From Cryptococcus deneoformans JEC21 (Eukaryota; Basidiomycota; Tremellomycetes; Tremellales; Cryptococcaceae): DNA of 64,000 nt. Position numbers and translations under genes: made by a program. Below are positions 11,601 through 22,445 of this stretch, piece after piece. The stretch spans positions 1,418,201 to 1,482,200 of the forward strand of contig NC_006685.1 in assembly GCF_000091045.1 (NCBI RefSeq), written 5' to 3'. Under the pieces are notes generated by a model. It made no database searches and was not told the DNA's origin. It saw nothing but the letters and a program-made list of their open reading frames with translations. Position 1 is the first letter of the stretch, and every line of letters starts with the position of its first letter.

Positions 11601-12518
11601 ATGGTAGGTTTATCACGGTTCACTCTGAAAAGTAGCTTACAAGAGATTCAGTACATATCTGTTTATCCCATCGCGCTGTCAGTGCGATCTACAAACGTAT
11701 ATGAAGAGAAGAGTCTTGGTCTGTTTGGTGATGAAGTTGAGGAAGATGATCTGTCTGAAGAGGGAAGCGGCGCTCATGCAGTAGCAAAATATATTGGTTG
11801 GCACGCGAGACGTCAGCTAGCATTTGGTGAGTCCCATTTTTGATAGTGACACATTAACTTATATGCCCTTGAAGATATCTGGTGGCTTGCTTTTGCATTA
11901 TGGCTTGTCTGCATTATAGAGGTAAGTCTATCAAGAAAAAGCCAGAATTAGATCTTGACGACTTTGATGCAGCGAGGGCATATCGACAACGATCAAGAAT
12001 GGTTCAGCATTTTTAACATTATTTTTGAACTGGTCAGCGCTTACGCGACTGTGGGTCTAAGTCTAGGAGTGCCCTATGATAACTATTCGTGAGTTATTTG
12101 CTACCACCAATAAATATTTTAACTCACGTTGGCGACAAAAGGTTCTGCGGTGGGTTCCGAAAGCTTTCCAAATTGGTAGTGATAATTGTCATGCTACGTG
12201 GCAGACACAGAGGCTTGCCTGTTGCCGTGCGTATCAAATGATTGACATGAATTCAAACTGACCTGGGGCCTGTCTAGATCGATCGTGCTGTCATGCGTAA
12301 GCCAAACGGATGGGTATCTGGTCGAACTGTGAACACTGATACTCATTTACATAGTGCCAAAGGACTTTACTACTGCCGAAGAGACTGCTTTCGAAGAAGA
12401 ACGTTCTAGGCGTGCATCGCGAATGGGAAGCATGTTCAATGAAGACGTCTTTGACATGCGTAGGGGTTCTTACGGGGGGGATGTCCCCAACTACAGAGCG
12501 AGCGACCCTGCTAGCTGA
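8646..12518 (+). CDS. TRK1: High-affinity potassium transporter, Trk family
   Basis: This is a plasma-membrane K+ uptake system of the Trk/Ktr/HKT superfamily. Four membrane-pore-membrane repeats are visible, each with its filter glycine: AMTVTGLATVD (near 8915), SAFTNTGMSLCD (near 10760), AAVRAAGFSIV (near 11530) and SAYATVGLSLGVPYDNYS (near 12035). Between repeats one and two lies the long hydrophilic cytosolic loop typical of fungal Trk proteins, rich in Ser, Pro and charged residues. The gene has well over ten short introns. The ATG at 8646 begins MPSIRPSLSTLPSYLAL and leads into the first helix. The tail ends VPNYRASDPAS-stop, just after a run of seven G (12474-12480) where a one-base change would alter the C-terminus. 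A decayed retrotransposon lies a few hundred bases downstream. Confidence 0.92.
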
Positions 12519-12759
12519 GTGGGAGTAGGTGGAAAGATGTTGAGGTCGAAGACAGAGAGAAAGGTTGGGTAGATGTGAGGGTGGTCAAGGGGTTGATGGT
12601 CGAGGTGAGGGATGGTCGGATGACAGGCGAGCCAGAGTTAGGAGTCTTGAGGTCTTGAGGCGAGAGATGAATAGCGCCAGGTTCTCCTTTTCTCCTGAGA
12701 GGCCTTCCAATCCTAATCCAAATTCCAATTCAAATCCAAATTCAATGTTCCAATACTAA

Positions 12760-14515
12760 TCTCAGCTAATTCTCCTGCGCCCCTGGCGCGAATCAAAGTA
12801 AGAGCGTATTTGGTGATGATGAAGAGGTTTGAGGTTGTTAAGTGGATGTTTGAGGTTGTTGAGGGTGAGAGACAGGGTAGAGCGGGGTGGTGGTTGACGA
12901 AAGATGGAGTTGAGAATGTTGGCAACCTGGTAGACGGGGATAGATACATCTTCGGAGAGTTCAATTGGCGGAGGGGGAGTGGGAGTTTGAGAGTCGAAAA
13001 GAGGAGTGAAAGGGCGAAGAAGAGAGACATGGAAGATATCGAAGATGCGCCAGTCTGGCGGAAGCTCGATTTGATATGGTGGGGATGAAAATTGCCCATT
13101 TGGTGAGGCGTTCCACGATGAGCAAAATGGAGTTGAACGTACCGGAGCCTGGGAGCGGCTCGATGAAATCCATGGAGAGATGTCTCCACGGAACTTTGGG
13201 AACAGGAAGCGGTCCGAGCAGAGGATGACTTCGTTGATGAGAGACCTTGGTGGGCTGACAAGTAGCACAGCCGGTAACGTACGCTTCGACATCTTTTCGT
13301 AACCCATTCCAAACATAATCCCTCGAGATCATTTCCATGGTCTTGGTAATACCTGGGTGTCCGGCGAGGGAGGAACTATGGCGGGCTTCGAAGATTTGTG
13401 TCGGGCGTTGTTGTGATTGGGAACATAAATGCGGTGACCAAAGGAAAGGAAACCTTGAGGATTGAAAGACGGCTCGCGAAGGTATGGATTTCTTGAGACT
13501 CGTCGGAGCTTGATAAGAGCTGATGGAATGATTGAAGGTGAATGGCAAGAAGCGTGACTACAATCTGCGCAAATCATAGGTAGCATGCCATGGAAGACGG
13601 GAGAAATTTCGAGGTCTGCTCTGAGACCGTCGAGGATATCAGGATCAGCAACGAAGAAGTTTCGTTCAACTGAAAGAGTGGGGACAAGAGCGCGTAGAAT
13701 CGCGGAAGCTGAGGCAGAATCGGAACCAGCAAGGGACTTGACAGAATGGTTGCGTGAGTTGAAAGGCTCGTTGGAAGTATTGAGCGACTTGAGGGACTCG
13801 GCGGAACGAGTGAAGAAGCCGGGAAGGACTTGGACGAAATTGTGTTCTTGATCCATGGTGGTACCTTTACCTGGATGGTAATCAAATCGGCGAGAGAGAG
13901 CATCGGGCATGGAAGCCTGTTTGCCTGGACGGTAGATGATGTCGAACCTAAAGGATGAGAGGAGTTCGACCCGTCGAGCTTGACGTGGACTGAGCTGACG
14001 AGGTTTCATCCAGTGCGAGAGATTGTGATGGTCGCTCAGGACGGTGGTGTGAACTTGCAGGAGCATGTGTCGGCAACGGACGAAAGCCTCAACGATGGCC
14101 AAGAATTCTTTTTCGTTGGTCGGATAGTTCAGTTGAGCCCCGGTGAAGCGACCTGATTCGATAGCCACTGGATGTTCGAGTTGAGTAGTCGGATTGACTT
14201 GGGAAATGACGAATCCCCAACCGAAGGAGGCATCGGTTTGGAGAATAGTTGGATACGAAGGATCGTAATGAGCGAGGGTTGGAGCAGAGATAAGCTGTTG
14301 TTTGAGGATTTCGAAGGCGCGTTGTTGAGCGTCGCCCCAGATGAAAGCTTGATTCTTCTTGGTGAGTGAGGTGATTGGAGCAGCGATTTCGGAGAAGCCT
14401 TTGACAAATCGTCGATAGTAGCTGACCAGACCAATGAAGGAGCGGGGTTCTTTGAGAGACCTAGGACAAGGAAATTCTTTGACGGCCTTGATTTCTTCCT
14501 TCCTCCTCCCCATAC
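12760..14515 (-). mobile_element. Ty3/gypsy retrotransposon fragment, truncated and internally deleted
   Basis: The minus strand encodes part of a gypsy-type polyprotein. From 14515 downward it reads the end of reverse transcriptase (FIGLVSYYRRFVKGFSEI), then RNase H (LQTDASFGWGFVISQ; YPTNEKEFLAIVEAF; YRPGKQASMPDALSRR). A frame change follows near 13400, then the integrase zinc-binding region (LAGHPGITKTMEMISRDY, CATCQPTK) and the start of the catalytic core (SMDFIEPLPGSGTFNSILL). The rest of the core, with its later acidic residues, is missing. The sequence jumps to the C-terminal part (ELPPDWRIFDIFHVSLLRPF). Gag, protease and most of reverse transcriptase are absent and no pair of LTRs is evident. 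It is a dead copy, probably of a Cryptococcus Tcn-like family; both edges are approximate. Confidence 0.88.
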
Positions 14516-14602
14516 TTCGTCTTGCCACCTTGTCGGCGTGATCTGCTGCCCACAGCTGCCCCACTCCAGTAGCACGCCTTTGACAGGGCGCGCCCGTGAC
14601 AG

Positions 14603-14897
14603 TTCTTCCCCTCGAGAAATGAATTCCACCTCTGGGCCGGCCACTGCTATTCCAGTCCATGATCAGGAGCAGGGTGGTGTGCAATTTGAAACGCGCTACC
14701 AGCATCGTCGATCAAATTCCTTCGGACCTACGTCACCCACCGCTGACGTGGGGTCATTCAACCCGTCTAGAGAAACAAGCGGCCACGATCGATGGCCTCA
14801 AATGGGATTGAGGAGCGGAGGTTTGACATCGGTGAGAGAAATGAGCAGACAGCCTATACGAAGAGATCATGTCGATGATGACCCAGTAAAGGTGTGA
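14603..14897 (+). pseudogene. Orphan coding-like stretch beside the retrotransposon
   Basis: From about 14603, after a possible CAG acceptor, to the TGA at 14895-14897 the + strand has an open frame of about 98 codons with host-like codon use. It includes RYQHRRSNSFGPTSPTADVG, SGHDRWPQMGLRSGG and RRDHVDDDPVKV. It looks like a disordered C-terminal tail. No start codon, promoter or upstream exon is visible because the transposon fragment abuts it. It may be the 3' exon of a gene broken by insertion or rearrangement. I do not recognise the protein. Confidence 0.35.
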
Positions 14898-15265
14898 GAT
14901 GATGAGATATCAAAAACGTGGTTGGGGAGTGCATTATGAGCTATCACATATTGAGATCATAATTTATCATCAGCATATATCATCAGCATTTAGTATTATA
15001 TGTAGTGGCAACCGTGTTGCGTTAATAGGACGGGAAAACGACATTAGATGTACTTTTGAAGACGCTATAATGGTCATAACACCCATCTATAATGCTTGCA
15101 TCTATCGCGTAATGAGAACTGACAAAGAGAAGTGATAAAATATGTGTATGGACGTTCACTATAATTGAATGTAAAGGAAAAGTAATTATTATATTATACT
15201 ATAAGAGGCTGATCTGTTGTTTTTCCGTTCTACTACATACACCGCTGCACCATCCACCTTGCCCG
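14898..15265. other. AT-rich intergenic region
   Basis: This is the 3' side of the alpha-arrestin gene. It is AT-rich with no coding frame or repeat that I can support. Confidence 0.5.
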
Positions 15266-17967
15266 TTATGCTCCTGTCGGCGCCCCGGTATCATCCACAT
15301 CGTCATTCGCTCTTTCTTCCGCCTCTGCTGCCGCTTGCGCACCCAACTGTACCAGCGCAGTATCACTTCGAGGCCTAACCAAACCTCCTGAAGACCCAAG
15401 ATCTGTCCCACTCCTTGTTCTGCGCATCGACATCTCAGAAGCGTCGTATGTCGGCAATCTCGTGTCTATCGGGACCACTCCACCGCCCAAGAAACCTCGG
15501 GATGCGATGTCGTACGAAGGTACCCGCATGAGAGGATCAATGTCATCCTCAGTTTCGGATGGAGTGTCGGGTGCTCCAATCTCAAATCGTATAGAAGAAC
15601 GTTCGGGCTCAAAGGTAACCGCATGAGACGCAAATGACACGTGGTTCTGGCTGCTAGCCGAAGATTGCATACCGGAGTTGGAGGCGCCAGCGGAGTTTAG
15701 ACTGCCTGGAACAGACGAGTTGCGCGGGATGTCATCAACGGCAGCGGGTAGATTGGTGTTTGACTGATTCCCATTCCGCAAGATTGGACGACTGACATGG
15801 CTGGCACCGAGGCTGGAAAAGGGCCGAATGGGTTTGAGAGGTAGATGGAAAAGGCCATGAAGACCTGAGGATCGATGCCGCTCGTATCCCGGACGCATAT
15901 GCGCATCTTCCACGTAACTCCCAGATGTGGATGACTGTTGGCTACCCCTCTCTGGACTTGAGGCACGACTGCCCGCCCGACTACCTGGACGACTCGAAAC
16001 TCGACTGCTCAGGTTTGATCGACTGTTACGCCGACTTAGAGGTCGACTGGGCGCACGAGAATCAGGAGGGGTTGAGTGAGGTGATGTGTCGTTAGAGTGT
16101 GTACGGAGTGCGCCAAGAGACAAAAGGAGTTCCGAATCAACAAACTGAGACAACTGTCTACGAGGGGGTACCTCAGGGGTAGATTCGCCACTACGCCCAC
16201 GGGTCGGAGAACCAGGGCGAGAAGGCGCGCGACTTCTTGGAGGAGTATCGTCGTGAGGAGAATGCAACGGAGTAGGATTGATGGATCGTGGAATCCAGCC
16301 AGAGGTCGTACTGGAGTCTGCGATGGCGACTCTATCGTAAACGTGATTGCTGTAACTGGGAAGGTCGACCTGAGGCTCTTCAGGTTGTGCATTGCCGAAC
16401 AACAAACCTCGGGTACTTGCACCTGCTGCCCTTGCCTCGCTGAGAAGGCTATGATCGAGAATGAGGATTGGGAGAGCACATCGCAGCTCGGAAACGTGCC
16501 CATCTGGATTAGCGATTGAGCATGACCATTTGATCTTGTGGGTGATGAAAACTGGGTGGATAGCGTGTGAAGGAGTGACCCACGCCGGGATAGGGATGCT
16601 GAAGTAAGTGTTGACCTCGTCATCGCCAACCTCAATATCCGTCTCTGTAGACTCGGTAATGGATGCGGAATCCCTGCTGTTTGATGGACCTGCTTGTGCT
16701 TGTTCCGGAGCATCAGACGTCTGACCAGGGAAGTAACTGTCCGCCGGACGAGCGCCCCAAGTCGTCAATGGCAGGCGAGCACGGGTATTGGCGACAGGAG
16801 TCTGCGAAGGGCTGGGATGTCTGGACTGATTGGCACTACTCCTGCTTGAATGGCCATGAGTGTCAATCCAATGCTGAGGCGGACGAATGGGCTCTCGGGC
16901 TATCTCCTCCGCTCGACCTCTCCTGATTTCGTGTTTGACACACGAGTCAACCCGAGTATCAGGATGCGAAGAGTGTTTGGTGTGTACCAACGTATATTCT
17001 TTCAAGACCGACACAACGGCTGTCACTTTGACGCCCTTGGCAAGAGGCATGAACTTGATATTGACCGGTATTTCATCGCCGGCCGCGTATGCCTTATATG
17101 GCAACGTCAAAGAGTACATGACCTTGCCTGGCCAAGTATTTTCAATTTCCAACGTCTGATTGAATTCGAGAGCTTCCGGAGTGAACATTCTCGAAAGATT
17201 AAACTCCCTCGTGGCCGAAAAATTGCTGGCGAACCCAGAGCGCACTACGACTGCTCGTAGTTTGTAAACAATAAGGGCATCACCGGAGTACGTTCGGAGG
17301 GTCGAAGGGAGGTTGCCGTCGAGAGTATGAGTGAAGTGAAACGTGTGACGACCTGCTTTGAGTGTGTGAGAATGGCCACGGTCTCCTTGAAGGAAAGACC
17401 AGTCGTGTGAAGTAATAGGGTGGCTGTAATGCCGATGTTTTGAAGACGTTCTGCGTTCCTATCGTCAGCTGCTTTGAACGGGGAAGCATCCCGCTTCATC
17501 ACGTACCCAGAACCGTCCGAGAATTGCACCTTTGCTTTACCCGTTAAACTCATCATAATCTCCTTGATATTCGTAGCCTCCAAAAGATTCAATTCTACTC
17601 TACCCGAAAGATAAGCTGGGTTCATATCGCCTCCTTGGCCCCGCAAAACTAGCTGGTCAGAATCGAGCACAATCGCTAGCGTGTGGCCACTGCTTCCTCC
17701 CGGCGTGTTCATAACACTCGGGGTCACTGGGCCGCCCCACATGGAAGGAGATGTAGGCGCGCTTGCATCGTACGCTGGCGTTGGCGGGACAGAGAAATAG
17801 TCGCCAAGCTCTCCGGAATCTACGGTGCCGTCTCGCCTTCGGGAAGAAAGCATGTTGGCTGGCCGAGGAGCGGGCCCGTTGCGGGTGGGCGAAGAAGCAC
17901 GGGAGGATGGACGGGAAGATGGGGCTGAAGGGGTAGTAAAGCCGCTTGGGATCCAGCGCGAGGGCAT
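15266..17967 (-). CDS. Alpha-arrestin (arrestin-related trafficking adaptor)
   Basis: Alpha-arrestins recruit Rsp5-type ubiquitin ligases to plasma-membrane transporters. Two exons (17967-17507 and 17450-15266, 56-nt intron with a GCTGAC branch) give 881 residues. The Ser/Pro-rich N-terminus is followed by an arrestin N-domain (YLSGRVELNLLEATNIKEI, then PITSHDWSFLQG and LPSTLRTYSGDALIVYKL) and an arrestin C-domain (TLEIENTWPGKVMYSLTL, AGDEIPVNIKFMPLAKGVKV). The long C-terminal tail is Ser/Arg/Pro-rich. PY-like motifs for WW domains are present as DLPSY, RVPSY and RLPTY. The start is the ATG at 17967 (MPSRWIPSGF); an upstream in-frame stretch has no ATG. It could regulate the adjacent K+ transporter, but nothing here proves that. 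Confidence 0.85.
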
Positions 17968-18771
17968 GTTATTATATATGTCCGATGTCAAGCCAAGATG
18001 GCAGGTGAAAGGTCGGCAGTTCTCGGACCGTGTTTATCGGCCGATGGGAGTTTGGGTCCAAGGAGAAAGGTATGCGAACGATTTGTTAGGGCCGGAAAGT
18101 AATGCGTAGATAGACGGCAGGCAGGAAGCAGCAAAAAAATCTGACTTGGATTCGCGCTCTCTGAGTATTGTTGGAGTGCAGGTTAGCTGCGAAACGGCGA
18201 TGGGTAAAATTTTACGCACCTGAACCTGGCGGCGAGTGGGTGGCAGGCGGGTGTGGGAATACGAGAGGTGGGAGAGCGGGCGATGCGGGGGATGGAACGA
18301 GCTGGCAGTTGCTGCAAGTTTTACACAACAACGAAACACAACACAGCCGCCTCGCGGTGGAGCCTGGAACTAACTGCATAAGAACGAGTCCGCCGGATAA
18401 ATTCTTTAGGTGACGTATCGGCAGTGGCTGCCGCCTGCGGGGGCGCGCCAGCTGCCGCTTCCGTCCACCTCACATCATCTTGTCCGCCCATTGGCTGCTC
18501 TAATCGATTCTGTTCATGCACCGGTATCATGATATATGCACTGCATAAGGTCAGTAATAAACAGTGCGAAACAACTGCGTATCAAGAGTCACGCCAGCAT
18601 GCTTGGATAGTTTAATTGAGTAAAAGTGCGTGCATCATTTTTAAGCAGTTCGACAGCCAGAAAAAATTCTGATCCTGCGTTTGATACCACTCATTTTCAA
18701 TATGAGACACACAGTAACCCGCGATGCATGTCTAGACAACGCCTTGCGAAACAAATGAAGGATCTGTAAAT
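17968..18771. other. Arrestin promoter/5' leader and ADE12 3' region
   Basis: The right part is the ADE12 3' UTR and the left part the promoter and 5' leader of the arrestin gene. Around 18420-18500 it is unusually GC-rich for an intergenic region. I find no convincing gene. Confidence 0.5.
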
Positions 18772-20322
18772 TTAGAAAATGATAACGTTCTGGTCCCGAC
18801 CAGGGCCAACGCCGACGTATTGAACCTTGACGCCCAAGTAGTCCTCAATAAACTTGATATAAGCCTTGGCGTTCTCGGGGAATTCTTCGTATGTTTTGCA
18901 GTTGGAGATGTCAGTCTTCCACCCAGGAAGGGTGGCATATTGAACTTCAACCTTGGCGAGTCGGTCAAGATCGGCTGTCCCACTTGTCAGATGAAAATCT
19001 CATCGGATTTTGAACGTTATTACTCACCAGGGAAACCTTCAACCTCAACACCATCAATCTTGTAGCCAGTGGCGACCTTGATCTCGTCGAAGCCGTCAAG
19101 AACATCAAGCTTGGTAAGGTTGAGACTAGTGTAACCATTGATCATGGTGGAGTACTTCATAACGACCAAGTCGAGCCATCCGCATCGCCTTCTTCTGCCA
19201 GTGACGGTACCGTACTCGGCACCAACCTCTTGCAAGGTCTCACCGACGGTAGCAAGATCTTCGGTAGGGAAAGGACCTCCACCAACTCGAGTAGTGTAGG
19301 CCTTGATGACACCGACGACACGCTTGATAGCGAATGGCGAGATACCGAGTCCACTGACGACACCACCGATAGAGGTGGAAGAAGAAGTAACGAACGGGTA
19401 GGTACCATAGTCGAGATCAAGCATAAGGGCGTTGGCACCCTCAACGAGAACTCGCTTGCCAGAGTTCACAGCATTGTGCATGAAGGTGGGTCCGTCCACG
19501 ATGAAGGGTCGAAGGCGCTCGGCAAAGGCCTACGAAAAGCCATTAGCATGGTTTTATCCACAGTATGCACATTTTAACTCACCAAGTACATCTCAATCTC
19601 ACCCTCAGTGTCGAACTCGAAGTGGCCGTATCGTTTGAACCTGCCCTCGACCAGTTTCCTGAACTTGGCAGGGAAGGTAGGGTCGAAGAGGTGATGGACA
19701 CGAAGACCAGATCGAGAGGCCTTGGAAGAGTAAGCGGGTCCGATACCCTTCCTGGTAGTGCCAATGGACGAGCCACCAAGCTCAACCTCCTTGAGACCAT
19801 CAACGATCTGGTGGAAACCCATGACGAGATGAGCCCTATCAGAGACAAAGAGCCGACCGGCAACCTTGAGGCCTTTTCGCTCAAGCGTGTCGAGCTCATT
19901 GAAAAGCGAAGGGACATGAACAACAACACCAGAGCCAATGAACGCGGTGCACTCAGGATTGATCAACCCTGCAATAGCTGATATGAGAAATGCAGTATAT
20001 AGCAAGGCAACGAGTCCACATACCACTGGGCAAAAGGTTGAAGGCATAGCTGGTTTTCTCGCCCTTATCATTTCTGACAACAATGGTGTGACCGGCATTG
20101 TTACCACCGGCACATCGAGCGCAAATGTCCGCCTCAGCGGCAAGGATGTCCACAAGCTTTCCCTTGCCCTCGTCACCCCATTGGGCTCCGAGACTACGTC
20201 CCTGTTAGTATTGAGAGACAGAACGGAAGGTTGGTACATACACGACAGTAACTCCCTCCGGGGCTGAAGTAAATAGTCAGCAATGAAATGTTATGGGTAA
20301 TTAAGGACTTACATGGAGCCAT
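18772..20322 (-). CDS. ADE12: Adenylosuccinate synthetase
   Basis: This enzyme joins IMP and aspartate, using GTP, to form adenylosuccinate on the way to AMP. The GTP-binding P-loop reads [17 protein letters not shown], followed by [49 protein letters not shown] and [13 protein letters not shown], all hallmark motifs. The first two coding exons are tiny: 10 nt (20322-20313) and 22 nt (20263-20242). The third begins at TCTCGGAGCC after a CTAAC branch and a TAG acceptor, restoring MAPSPEGVTVVLGAQW. The protein ends [18 protein letters not shown]. It is a second purine gene in the window, 16 kb from ADE4, and diverges from the NAD(H) kinase. Confidence 0.95.
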
Positions 20323-20846
20323 CTAGAATAGATAGGTGTATAGGACCTAAAAGAAAAAGGCAAATACGATAGGAAAGTCCTTCACTCGACGGAGAATGCA
20401 AAAGGCCAAAGACGGACTCGACGAAAAAGGCGCCTTGAACGATCTGTCCGCTCCCCCCACTTAATATGGACCTTTTTTCGTCAGTTGTTGTGCACGTGGT
20501 CATGTGAACTTTTAATTAATCATTATGTTAATAACAAACAATAATTAATTCCAAAATCATCAAGTGACATGGTTAACTATATTTATTAATAATAATTAAT
20601 AATAATGTTACCACTGCAATATCAGTCATCATCATCGTCATAGAAACGCAGAGCGAACCATAATAATATACCAACGGCAACAAAATAAAGGCTCGTCCTA
20701 CGTACGTATACGTATATTTACGATATGTCAGTCGGGTAGAGCAAGAAGAAAACAAAACACAGAAAGCAATTGAGCTGATATTCAGACTGATCTTAGATTC
20801 CGTAAGGTGGAACACAGAGGTCTAATCCATCTTTCATCTTTCTGCC
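20323..20846. promoter_or_regulatory. Shared divergent promoter region of ADE12 and the NAD(H) kinase
   Basis: About 520 nt separate the two start codons. It contains AT-rich blocks (TTAATTAAT near 20510, repeated AATAATTAAT near 20585) that could keep the promoter open. I cannot name a specific activator site. Confidence 0.4.
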
Positions 20847-22445
20847 ATGCTCAAGCTATTGCGAAGCCCGAGGCAAAGTGCGCTCTACCTTCGGGAAAGC
20901 CGCCGTAGCATCCATTATCTACGAGACCTCCCAGTATCCCCACCGTCTCAGTTGACGAGGTGAGCCTAGCCTAAAGTGACCTCTTAAAGCCAAATTAATG
21001 CACTTGTCAACGTCAGTAAACCAAGACTAGTACCATGTGAGCCTTTGATCGGAGATTCGTCTGCCATGGGTGCAGCAAAGTTTCCCCCTGCAGCGTGTGT
21101 CAATTCAAGCTGGAGCTACAAATGACTAATTGGCGATTGTAGTCATCAACTTAAAAAATGGACCACTGAGCCGACAACGCTTCTTCTAATACAAAAAAGA
21201 AATGATCCTCGTACAACAGCTGCTATGGGTTTCATCCTGAGGTAAGTAGGGGAGAACAGACACGCAGTGTGGAATTTTGACATGCCATGTTCAGTCACAT
21301 TCAAGAACACTATCCTCACCTCAGACTCATAGTGGAACCACATACTGCCATGGATCATCCCTCATTTGACAATCTGATTGTTGCGTCACCAGGCGATCAG
21401 GCATTATTGCCTCTTCATACATCTCTAGTCCTAACTTTAGGCGGAGACGGTACGATATTACACGTCTCTAACCTTTTTTCTCAAGGTGAATGCCCTCCGG
21501 TCCTAAGCTTCTCTATGGGATCTCTGGGTTTCTTGTTACCATTTCGTATGTTTCTCACATTACTGGCCTGAGAAGCACGTACTGACGAGTTGGGTAGATA
21601 TCAGTGCTTTGTCAACGGCTCTGGAGAATACCCTCAAAGGCCCTGTATCAGTGTTAAACAGAATGCGGCTAGCATGTAAACCTATTGCTGTCGATGGAGA
21701 CCCATTGAACCGATGTACTGAGAATGGTGAGTGCTGCACAAATGACCTCAACTCGTCAATAGCAAGCTAATGTCGCCATAGTGAGTGAAGCGGGATGGCA
21801 GGTTATGAATGAAGTTGCTCTGCATCGAGGCCGCAATACGCATCTCACTGTGGTGGACACCTACTTTGACGGACAGCATCTGACTGAGGCCGTTGTAAGT
21901 TCACTCCATTTTTGTTATCCACTTTGTCAAACTTACCCTCGACGTAGGCTGACGGTATCCTGCTTTCCACTCCGACTGGATCGACTGCGTACTCTTTATC
22001 TGCAGGAGGCCCTATATCTCACCCGGAAACGGATGCCTTTCTTCTCACTCCTATAGCCCCACGATCCTTGAGTTTTCGTACAGTAATTCTCCCCGGTCGT
22101 GGCGAGGTCAGACTGGAGGTGCGTATTTCTCCATCATGCTTGATAAGTTCACTGACTATACGTTCCTTAGATATCTCCTCTCGCGAGATCCCCTGCTGAA
22201 CTCTCTATAGATGGGAAGGGAGTGTGCCTGTTGAATGCAAAGGAATCCGTCATAATCTCCAGATCGCCCTTTCCAATCCCTTGCGTAGAAAGATCCGGCA
22301 ATGAAAGTGGCTGGGTGAAGGATATCAAGTGAGCTAATTACGTCTTTTTTCTCTCGCCGATCCTACCTGACATTATTTTGCTAGCTCTTTACTACAATTT
22401 AACGTCGGATTCAAGAATAAAAGTTTGATGGGACACAGCTCTTGA
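20847..22445 (+). CDS. POS5: NAD+/NADH kinase, probably mitochondrial (Pos5-like)
   Basis: This enzyme phosphorylates NAD(H) to NADP(H). The N-terminus ([20 protein letters not shown]) is basic, without acidic residues until the middle, and looks like a mitochondrial presequence. The kinase motif [15 protein letters not shown] is followed by [12 protein letters not shown], the substrate-binding [10 protein letters not shown], and [20 protein letters not shown], all standard for the family. At least seven exons are needed; the last joins ...KDIN to [14 protein letters not shown] and stops at 22445. Yeast Pos5 is the mitochondrial NADH kinase. The presequence and lack of a long cytosolic N-domain favour that assignment over Utr1, but substrate preference cannot be read from sequence. 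Confidence 0.85.

Noticed and set aside
16097..16519. + strand frame of 140 codons, rich in Arg
   Set aside because: It is antisense to the Ser/Pro-rich arrestin coding region; no domain or start context.
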